A DNA stretch of 5,032 bases from Desulfocapsa sp. (lineage in GTDB: Bacteria > Desulfobacterota > Desulfobulbia > Desulfobulbales > Desulfocapsaceae). Every line of letters starts with the position of its first letter. Position 1 is the first letter of the stretch. The DNA lies in assembly GCA_029934815.1 (NCBI GenBank), contig JAOZLM010000195.1, positions 1-5,032 on the forward strand, written 5' to 3'. Shown here piece by piece: positions 1-5,032 of this stretch. A model generated the notes under the pieces. It did not search any database, was not told the DNA's origin, and saw only the letters and a list, made by a program, of their open reading frames with translations. A program made the translations under genes and the position numbers.

Positions 1-53
1 AATCTGTTTCTCAGCATTTTTTATTGTAGGGTCAACCACGAAACAGCATTACT

Positions 54-91
54 CAATTATAAAATAGGTAAATATACCCATTTTATAATTG
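54..91. repeat. Long AT-rich inverted repeat in the operon leader (candidate operator)
   Basis: Arms 54-70 and 75-91 are reverse complements over 17 positions with a single A/C mismatch (66 against 79), around a 4-base centre at 71-74. The outer part is AT-only apart from the terminal C-G pair, and the inner part contains GG/CC. A dyad this long and regular in a 147-base leader suggests a binding site for a dimeric regulator, or a cruciform or hairpin element. It does not look like a classical intrinsic terminator, because the stem is AT-rich and no T-run follows it. The right arm contains TATAAT, so a bound protein would overlap the putative promoter. The regulator is unknown. Confidence 0.6.
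84..89 (+). promoter_or_regulatory. Candidate sigma-70 type -10 box (TATAAT)
   Basis: A perfect TATAAT lies 58 bases before the receptor start codon, inside the right arm of the inverted repeat. No convincing TTGACA-like -35 element lies 16-18 bases upstream (the region reads AAAATA-like), and there is no TGn extension. The site could therefore be a weak or activator-dependent promoter, or a chance match in AT-rich DNA. A second weaker candidate, TATACT, is at 117-122. If 84-89 is used, the inverted repeat covers the promoter, which would suit repression. Confidence 0.35.
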
Positions 92-92
92 T

Positions 93-111
93 GATAATGA
101 TGATATTCTTA
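93..111 (+). promoter_or_regulatory. Partial Fur-box-like sequence
   Basis: Bases 93-104 read GATAAT then GATGAT, matching the first two hexamers of the classical Fur consensus at 11 of 12 positions. The third, inverted hexamer is poorly kept, giving 13 of 19 matches over the whole consensus. The position, just downstream of the putative -10 box and upstream of a TonB-dependent receptor gene, is where an iron-responsive operator would be expected. The match is in AT-rich DNA and could be accidental, so it is a weak call. Confidence 0.25.
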
Positions 112-135
112 AAGCATATACTCCCCAAATTCGTC

Positions 136-140
136 AGGTG
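136..140 (+). promoter_or_regulatory. Shine-Dalgarno for the TonB-dependent receptor gene
   Basis: AGGTG is complementary to the 16S rRNA 3' end and lies 7 bases before the ATG at 148. It supports that start. No ATG, GTG or TTG codon occurs in frame over the next 33 codons, and starting later would remove the signal peptide. Confidence 0.65.
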
Positions 141-147
141 ATAGATT

Positions 148-2214
148 ATGCTTACTCTCTACTCTAAGTACTTCTGGCTTTCTTGTGTTCCCTCTTGTTT
201 AAAAAACAGGCTCTATACTTCTTTTTTCATTTTCTTTGTTACTTCAGGTTTGGCGTGTAACAGTTTAGCTAAGAGCAATGCTCCTGATCTTACAGACCTC
301 TCTCTTAAGGAATTGATGAATCTCGAGGTTGTTACTGCCAACAGAACCCCTCAGTCGTTAGCTCAGACAGCCGCAGCCGTCTTTGTGATAAGCAATGAAG
401 ATATCAAACAGTCTGGAGTAACCACCATTGCAGATGCACTGCGCATGGCTCCAGGTGTTCAAGTTGCCAAGAGCAGTTCTCATACCTGGGCTGTCAGTAT
501 CCGTGGTTTCAATGATCGTTTCAGTAACAAGTTGCTGGTATTGATGGATGGACGGACAATCTACAACCCCCTTCATTCCGGTGTTACCTGGGAAGTGCAG
601 GACATGATGCTGGAGGATATTGATAGAATCGAGGTTGTCAGAGGGCCGGGGGCTGCCATGTGGGGAGCCAATGCCGTCAACGGAGTAATTAATATTATCA
701 CCAAGGAAAGTATAAACACCCAGGGGATTCTCCTGACTGCAGCTGGTGGTACCTATGAACGATTCCAGGGTCAGGCACGGTTCGGTGGAAAAGCATCGGA
801 GGCAACAACGTATCGTCTGTATGGGAAAAACCTGGATAGGGCAAAAGGTGACGAGGCAATCTTTCTAACTGGTGATGACAGCTGGGAAATGAAACAAGGG
901 GGGGGGCGTATTGATCACTCCTTTTCAGCAAAGAGCCAATTAACCCTGCAAGGAGATATCTATAAGGCGAAACTGAATAATGTTAATCTGTTAGTTGCTC
1001 TTCCGCTACCAGTCCCTGTTCCAACACAAAGTGTCTGGGATATGAAGGGTTATCATATACTAGGTCAATGGAATTATAGTATCGCAAAAAACAACAGCTT
1101 ACAGGCTCAGTTCTATTACGATACCACGGCATTCAACTCACTTCTTGCTGGTGAAGATCGAAACACTTTCGATTTTGATTTTCAGCATGTTTTCCCCATA
1201 GGTGGTAGGCAGAGTTTGACCTGGGGGACTGCTTACCGCTGTTCAATGGATGATATCGAAGGTTCTATACAGATCGACACCCTAAACGAATCTTCCCGTC
1301 ATGACGAACTCTACAGCGCTTTTGTTCAGGATGAAATATCGTTCTTTAACTCAAAGTTAAAACTCATAGTCGGTTCAAAATTTGAGCATAATGATTACAC
1401 GGGCTATGAGATTCAACCAAGTATAAGGGGAATTTGGCTGCCTGCAAATGATCACTCTTTATGGGGGGCTGTTTCCAGGGCCGTCCGCACGCCATCTCGT
1501 TATGAATATGATGGCGTTGTACGCGCTCCTCTGGGACGAGATCCTGCAACCGGAGCAATGAACGCCAGAATCTGGCAGAGTAGCACTGATTTTGATTCAG
1601 AGGTCCTTATCGCCTATGAGACTGGCTACAGGCAGCTCGTGAGCGAACAGTTTTCTTTTGACCTGGCTTTGTTTTATAACGATTATGACGAACTCAGTAC
1701 CTCGGAACTGATCGGTTCAGCACCCGTTGCCACTCCCTTTGGCGATGTTATGATTCAGAACTATATAAAAGATAATAAATTGAGTGGCTATACCTGGGGT
1801 GGAGAACTGGTTATGAACTATCGGCCACTGGATTGGTGGCAACTGCAAGGGGTTTATTCCTATCTGCAGATGCAGTTGGTAAATGATAGTGACAGTAATG
1901 ACAATAACGCTGAAGATCTGGAAAATAGTTCTCCCGGTTCCCAGTTTTCCCTTCGTTCGAATATGCAATTCCCTCATAATGTCAGTTTGAATCTCTGGTT
2001 ACGTTATGTTGGTGCGCTGAGCAGTGAACAGACAGAGGCCTATTGGGATGGGGATATTCGTGTTGCCTGGAAACCTGTTGAGCAGTTAGAACTGGCACTT
2101 GTGGGGCAGAACCTGCTTCATGAATCCCACAAAGAAATGGAACAACTATCCTATCTCAGTCTTTCCACCGAGGTGGATCGCTCCGTCTATTTGAAATTGA
2201 GTTGGAGCTATTAA
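148..2214 (+). CDS. TonB-dependent outer-membrane receptor (plug plus beta-barrel)
   Basis: This 688-aa protein has the build of a complete TonB-dependent receptor, a ligand-gated outer-membrane transporter powered by TonB-ExbB-ExbD. An unusually long n-region is followed by a hydrophobic stretch at about 22-36 and a likely signal peptidase I site after Ala41 (SLA/K). The LEVVTA segment at 59-64 may serve as the TonB box. The plug spans about 65-188, with clear family motifs: IADALRMAPGVQV, SIRGFNDRFSNKLLVLMDGR, IDRIEVVRGPGAAMWGANAV and NGVINIITK. The rest is the barrel, ending in LKLSWSY with a C-terminal aromatic as expected for Bam-dependent insertion. Only about 25 residues lie between the cleavage site and the plug, so there is no STN signalling domain of the FecA/FpvA type. 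A nine-G run encodes Gly251-253. It is the first gene of a tight operon with a YfiR-like protein and a hybrid kinase. The ligand cannot be told from the sequence; siderophore, cobalamin or other substrates are all open. Confidence 0.95.
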   Translation: MLTLYSKYFWLSCVPSCLKNRLYTSFFIFFVTSGLACNSLAKSNAPDLTDLSLKELMNLEVVTANRTPQSLAQTAAAVFVISNEDIKQSGVTTIADALRMAPGVQVAKSSSHTWAVSIRGFNDRFSNKLLVLMDGRTIYNPLHSGVTWEVQDMMLEDIDRIEVVRGPGAAMWGANAVNGVINIITKESINTQGILLTAAGGTYERFQGQARFGGKASEATTYRLYGKNLDRAKGDEAIFLTGDDSWEMKQGGGRIDHSFSAKSQLTLQGDIYKAKLNNVNLLVALPLPVPVPTQSVWDMKGYHILGQWNYSIAKNNSLQAQFYYDTTAFNSLLAGEDRNTFDFDFQHVFPIGGRQSLTWGTAYRCSMDDIEGSIQIDTLNESSRHDELYSAFVQDEISFFNSKLKLIVGSKFEHNDYTGYEIQPSIRGIWLPANDHSLWGAVSRAVRTPSRYEYDGVVRAPLGRDPATGAMNARIWQSSTDFDSEVLIAYETGYRQLVSEQFSFDLALFYNDYDELSTSELIGSAPVATPFGDVMIQNYIKDNKLSGYTWGGELVMNYRPLDWWQLQGVYSYLQMQLVNDSDSNDNNAEDLENSSPGSQFSLRSNMQFPHNVSLNLWLRYVGALSSEQTEAYWDGDIRVAWKPVEQLELALVGQNLLHESHKEMEQLSYLSLSTEVDRSVYLKLSWSY
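898..906 (+). repeat. G9 homopolymer tract inside the receptor gene (possible phase-variation site)
   Basis: Nine consecutive G residues encode three glycines (251-253), at the start of the barrel, in a stretch that aligns with a glycine-containing family motif before a barrel strand. Losing one G would bring a TAA at 941-943 into frame. Gaining one G would bring a TGA at 912-914 into frame. Both truncate the receptor within about 15 codons. Poly-G runs of this length are classical slippage sites in phase-variable surface genes of other bacteria. Whether this tract varies here is not known, and in this copy the frame is open. Confidence 0.8.
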
Positions 2215-2216
2215 GG
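2213..2216 (+). promoter_or_regulatory. Possible ribosome-binding site for the YfiR-family gene
   Basis: AAGG overlaps the receptor stop codon (TAA 2212-2214) and lies only 3 bases before the ATG at 2220, which is short. GGAG at 2204-2207 is a stronger core but sits 12 bases away. Either site lies inside or at the end of the receptor coding sequence, so translation is probably coupled to termination of the upstream gene. Confidence 0.35.
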
Positions 2217-2219
2217 TAT

Positions 2220-2783
2220 ATGAATTTCTACCACTCTGATATGATGTCACGCTGCAATAAGGTTTTTCTGTTTTTTGTCTGCGTATGCCTCCAGTTGATT
2301 TTCTGTCAGAACTGTTATGGAGATAACAGGGAAGAGAGCATCAAGGTGGCCTACCTCTACAATTTTGCCAAATTCAGCTATTGGAAGGACTTTCCTGAAG
2401 ATGCGCCACTTCATATACAAATAGTGGGGACACATCCTTTTGGTGAATCAGTAAGAGTAATAGCATCAAAAAAAGTTGCCGGGCACGCCATTGAAATATT
2501 GGTCTTGCCGCAAGTCAACCCTGAACGAACTTTGCATATTCTCTTTATTTCCACGTCTCATGCTGCAAAGCTTCCCTCTGTCCTGGCAGCAGTTGCCGGC
2601 AAAGAGGTTCTTACCATTAGTGATATAGTTGGCTTTGCCGACAAGGGAGGAATGATAGAATTGGTGGAGAAAGAAAATAATATTCAGTTTCGTATAAATC
2701 TTGATGCCGCAAAGAAAGCCGGAGTTGAGCTTAGCTCTCAAATGCTGCGACTTGCAAATTCAGTGATAAACAATTCCAAGTGA
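2220..2783 (+). CDS. YfiR-family (DUF4154) periplasmic signalling protein
   Basis: This 187-aa exported protein shows both conserved ends of the YfiR/DUF4154 family. The N-terminal motif is KVAYLYNFAKFSYW at 42-55. The C-terminal block runs from GMIELV (144-149) through IQFRINLDAAKKAG (155-168) to LSSQMLRLA (171-179). A signal peptide has Arg11 and Lys14, a hydrophobic core at about 15-29, and a likely cut near Gly34/Asp35. In Pseudomonas, YfiR is a periplasmic repressor of the diguanylate cyclase YfiN. Here the next gene has a YfiN-like periplasmic domain on a kinase, so this protein is inferred to control that kinase. All five cysteines lie in the signal peptide region and the mature part has none, so disulphide-based control is unlikely. 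The start is uncertain: ATG 2220 leaves a 5-base gap after the receptor, TTG 2202 would overlap it by 13 bases, and the ATGATG at 2241 would shorten the n-region but has no ribosome-binding site. Confidence 0.9.
   Translation: MNFYHSDMMSRCNKVFLFFVCVCLQLIFCQNCYGDNREESIKVAYLYNFAKFSYWKDFPEDAPLHIQIVGTHPFGESVRVIASKKVAGHAIEILVLPQVNPERTLHILFISTSHAAKLPSVLAAVAGKEVLTISDIVGFADKGGMIELVEKENNIQFRINLDAAKKAGVELSSQMLRLANSVINNSK
2780..2783 (+). other. GTGA stop/start overlap between the YfiR-like gene and the kinase gene
   Basis: The YfiR-family gene stops at TGA 2781-2783. An in-frame GTG at 2780-2782 could start the kinase with a 4-base overlap, a typical translational-coupling arrangement. The alternative is ATG 2789, which gives an N-terminus MRSFRNLSLRKKL that fits the usual short positively charged segment before the first membrane helix. 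No strong Shine-Dalgarno precedes either start, so re-initiation by ribosomes finishing the upstream gene is likely in both cases. Confidence 0.55.
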
Positions 2784-2788
2784 TTTTT

Positions 2789-5032
2789 ATGCGCTCCTTT
2801 CGTAATCTTAGCCTGAGAAAAAAACTGATAACAATAAGCATGCTGACAGCTGTTATTGTCTTGCTTCTTACTGTTTTGTCCCTGTTGATCGTTGAAACAA
2901 TCAAGAGTAAAAATCTTGCCATCGATAAGCTGTCAAGTATTGGCCATATTGCTTGCCTGCACAGTGGTGCGGCACTTACTTTTAACGATACTAAGACTGC
3001 CGATGCTACTCTTGCTGCCATTGCTACTGAGCCGAGCATCCTCTATGCCAGCCTTTATGACGAACAGGAAAGGGTTTTTGCCTCCTATAAAAGAGCATCA
3101 TCTTCAGCTGGTTTTGTTCCCCGTAAAATTGAAGAGAGAATGCACTTGCTGCAGAAGATGCCAGACAAAGAAAAGGTACTTTTTCAAAAAGACGGTTTTC
3201 ACCTGCTGCTGCCTGTTGTTGTTTCACAGGAAATTGTTGGCTCGCTCTATATTCATGCCGGCCTGAGTTTATTCTATGATCGTTTGTATACCTACCTGAT
3301 ACTCATAGTAACTATCTCATTTTTAGCCCTTTTAATCGCCTATTTGCTTTCAGCACAGTTACAGAAAACCATTTCTACTCCCATTCAAAAACTGGCCGAT
3401 ACCATGGTGGAGGTATCTAAGAATAAACAATACAGTGTTCAGCTAAAATACAAAGGCAGTAACGAGATAAGTCTTCTTTACCAGAGCTTTAATAATATGC
3501 TGCAAGAAATAGACGAACGTGATCGAGACCTCTTGCTCACTCAGTATTCTATGGATCACGCCAGTGATGGTATCTGCTGGATAGATGAGCAGGGAAAGAT
3601 CACCAATGCCAGTCTCGGTGCCTGTAAATTGCTCAAAAGCACTAAAGAACAGGTGCTGCAGTTAACAATTTTTCAAGTGTGGGAACAACTCAGCCAGAAA
3701 AAATGGATAAAGTTTTGGCAAGAAATAGATGCGTCACAGGGAGTTCATTTTGCCATTGATCTACTTACCAAAGAGGGTGATAACATACCTGTAGAGGGAT
3801 CCTGCCATGCCGTACATCTCCAGCAAAAACTTTGTTGTATGCTTTTTCGTGATGTGAGCGAGAAGAAAACAATGGAACTTCAGCTTGAGCGTTCTCAAAA
3901 GTTAGAGGCTATGGGGATTCTGGTTGGTGGGGTGGCTCATGATTTGAATAATATCCTCAGCGCACTCACTTCCTATCCTGAACTATTGCTTCTTGATTTA
4001 CCGGAAGATTCGAAGCTTCGTGTCCCTTTGCAGACAATTGAAACATCAGGACTGAAGGCTGCTGCAATTGTAGAAGATATGCTGACCCTCACCAGGCGAA
4101 ACAAGATGGTCATGAAAGTTATTGATCTTAATCATAGTATCCTTGAATATCTGCAATCACCTGAATATGAGAAGTTGTTGGAGTATCATTCCAATATCGT
4201 GCTTGAGACTGATCTTACTGAGGAGGTAGATTTAATTACTGCCTCACCGGTACATATGGCAAAATGCATTATGAACCTGATTTCAAATGGGGTGGAGGCA
4301 ATGGTGACCGGGGGGAAGCTGGTAATCCGGACAGAAAATATTTTTCTGGAAAACGAACTTCCCGGCTATGGTTCCATAGAAAAAGGGAACTATGTCTTGT
4401 TCCAGGTAACAGATTCCGGTGTTGGTATTTCAGAAGAAGATTTGTTGCAGATCTATGATCCGTTTTATACCAAGAAAAAAATGGGAAGAAGCGGAACCGG
4501 ACTGGGGATGACTATTGTCTGGAACAGTGTTACTGACCATGGTGGCTATATCACTGTTGAGACTGAGGAGGGCTCAGGAACAAGTTTTTCCCTCTATTTT
4601 CCTGCGGTTAGTTCAGGAGAAACATGCCAGGAAACGGTAATTACCCTCGATGATTGTATAGGAAATGAATCTGTTCTGGTAATTGATGATGTTGTCGAAC
4701 TGCGTACCATGGCCTCAGATATGTTGACCAAATTAGGATATTCGGTTTTTACAGCAGCCAGTGGCCTGGAGGCAGTGGAATTTCTTCTGGAAAAAAAGGT
4801 GGATATACTTGTGCTTGATATGATTATGCCGCCGGGAATGGATGGTCTGGATACTTATCGGAAAATCATTGAGACCCACCCTGGTCAAAAAGTTGTTATC
4901 GCCAGTGGTTTCGCTGAGACTGAACGCGTCAAGGAATTGCAGAGGCTGGGGAAAGGACTTTTTATTAAAAAACCTTACAACCTGAAAGGGCTGGGTGGGG
5001 CTATTCGTCAGGAATTGGAAAGAACTGTTTAG
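2789..5032 (+). CDS. Membrane-bound hybrid histidine kinase with CHASE8-like sensor, HAMP, PAS and receiver
   Basis: This is a 747-aa kinase (750 if GTG 2780 is used). Numbering is from ATG 2789. The order is: first membrane helix about 12-35; a periplasmic region about 42-137 with the CHASE8-like pattern seen in YfiN/TpbB (LSSIGHIA, GAALTFNDTKTADATLAAI, EPSILYASLYDEQERVFASY); second helix about 167-189; HAMP about 187-242; a PAS-like domain about 250-360; HisKA with phospho-acceptor His384 in GGVAHDLNN; and HATPase_c with N-box NLISNGVEAM (496-505), G1 DSGVGI (542-547), F-box YDPFYTKK and G2 GTGLGM (569-574). The C-terminal receiver has the acidic pair Asp633/Asp634, phospho-acceptor Asp677, Ser706 and Lys728. 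All catalytic residues are present, so it should autophosphorylate and pass phosphate to its own receiver. It contains no HPt or DNA-binding domain, and no separate response regulator lies in the window, so the output is unknown. Its position right after a YfiR homologue suggests YfiR-type periplasmic control. Confidence 0.93.
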   Translation: MRSFRNLSLRKKLITISMLTAVIVLLLTVLSLLIVETIKSKNLAIDKLSSIGHIACLHSGAALTFNDTKTADATLAAIATEPSILYASLYDEQERVFASYKRASSSAGFVPRKIEERMHLLQKMPDKEKVLFQKDGFHLLLPVVVSQEIVGSLYIHAGLSLFYDRLYTYLILIVTISFLALLIAYLLSAQLQKTISTPIQKLADTMVEVSKNKQYSVQLKYKGSNEISLLYQSFNNMLQEIDERDRDLLLTQYSMDHASDGICWIDEQGKITNASLGACKLLKSTKEQVLQLTIFQVWEQLSQKKWIKFWQEIDASQGVHFAIDLLTKEGDNIPVEGSCHAVHLQQKLCCMLFRDVSEKKTMELQLERSQKLEAMGILVGGVAHDLNNILSALTSYPELLLLDLPEDSKLRVPLQTIETSGLKAAAIVEDMLTLTRRNKMVMKVIDLNHSILEYLQSPEYEKLLEYHSNIVLETDLTEEVDLITASPVHMAKCIMNLISNGVEAMVTGGKLVIRTENIFLENELPGYGSIEKGNYVLFQVTDSGVGISEEDLLQIYDPFYTKKKMGRSGTGLGMTIVWNSVTDHGGYITVETEEGSGTSFSLYFPAVSSGETCQETVITLDDCIGNESVLVIDDVVELRTMASDMLTKLGYSVFTAASGLEAVEFLLEKKVDILVLDMIMPPGMDGLDTYRKIIETHPGQKVVIASGFAETERVKELQRLGKGLFIKKPYNLKGLGGAIRQELERTV

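Noticed and set aside
1..141. An open + strand reading frame runs from the window edge to TGA 139-141, possibly the tail of an upstream gene.
   Set aside because: Its translation resembles no family I recognise, is rich in residues expected from AT-rich DNA, and would have to run through the inverted repeat and the Shine-Dalgarno region. It is more likely a chance open frame, though an edge-truncated gene cannot be fully excluded.
174..267. A lipoprotein signal in the receptor (Cys37 after GLA).
   Set aside because: The residues before Cys37 do not fit a lipobox (Gly at -3, Leu at -2), and TonB-dependent receptors are integral barrels cut by signal peptidase I; SLA/K after residue 41 fits better.
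2202..2219. TTG start for the YfiR-family protein, adding six residues.
   Set aside because: It would overlap the receptor gene by 13 bases and use a rare start codon. The ATG at 2220 gives a normal signal peptide with a shorter n-region.
2731..3039. A 102-codon minus-strand open frame across the YfiR/kinase junction.
   Set aside because: It is antisense to two well-supported genes, has no recognisable domain, and its hydrophobic look comes from reading the kinase's first membrane helix backwards.
2892..3266. A 124-codon + strand open frame inside the kinase gene.
   Set aside because: It is out of frame with a gene whose periplasmic domain and membrane helices are clearly recognisable. It has no ribosome-binding site of note and its product looks like frame-shifted sequence.
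4475..4481. A7 runs in the coding regions (also near 2468 and 4791) as slippage sites.
   Set aside because: They encode ordinary lysine-containing stretches in AT-rich DNA, are short, and have no sign of a programmed frameshift; the downstream frame stays in use in each case.
1..5032. Searched by eye for tRNA or rRNA genes, CRISPR repeats, insertion-sequence ends and intrinsic terminators.
   Set aside because: Coding sequence fills nearly all of the window after base 148, no regularly spaced repeats or transposase motifs were seen, and no GC-rich stem followed by a T-run was found between genes. Any terminator would lie beyond 5032.

Overview
The window holds three complete genes on the + strand, packed as one apparent operon with almost no intergenic DNA. 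All are envelope or signalling proteins of a Gram-negative (diderm) bacterium. The base composition looks moderately AT-rich by eye. The histidine kinase, with its HDLNN H-box, an ATPase block reading FYTKKKMGRSGTGLGM, and a C-terminal receiver with MPPGMDG, resembles the large hybrid kinases common in Desulfobacterota (former Deltaproteobacteria, e.g. Desulfobulbales). That taxonomic call is an inference from recalled family resemblance and is low confidence.

Layout. Bases 1-147 are a non-coding leader. It carries a long AT-rich inverted repeat (54-91) that contains a perfect TATAAT, a partial Fur-box-like sequence just after it, and a good Shine-Dalgarno. Bases 148-2214 encode a 688-aa TonB-dependent outer-membrane receptor with a nine-G tract inside the coding sequence. 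Bases 2220-2783 encode a 187-aa exported YfiR-family (DUF4154) periplasmic protein. Bases 2789-5032 (or from a GTG at 2780) encode a 747-aa membrane-bound hybrid histidine kinase arranged as TM, CHASE8-like periplasmic sensor, TM, HAMP, PAS, HisKA, HATPase_c and receiver. The window ends on its stop codon.

How the genes may work together. In the known Pseudomonas YfiBNR (TpbB) system, periplasmic YfiR binds the CHASE8-type periplasmic domain of the diguanylate cyclase YfiN and holds it off, and the outer-membrane lipoprotein YfiB relieves this. Here a YfiR homologue sits directly before a protein that has a YfiN-like periplasmic domain but a phosphorelay output instead of GGDEF. A TonB-dependent receptor occupies the outer-membrane slot in the operon. 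The reading proposed here is a three-compartment signalling module: receptor or ligand status at the outer membrane, then the periplasmic YfiR-like protein, then an inner-membrane hybrid kinase. The domain assignments rest on visible motifs. The physical coupling, the ligand and the downstream phosphorelay partner are not shown by this window.
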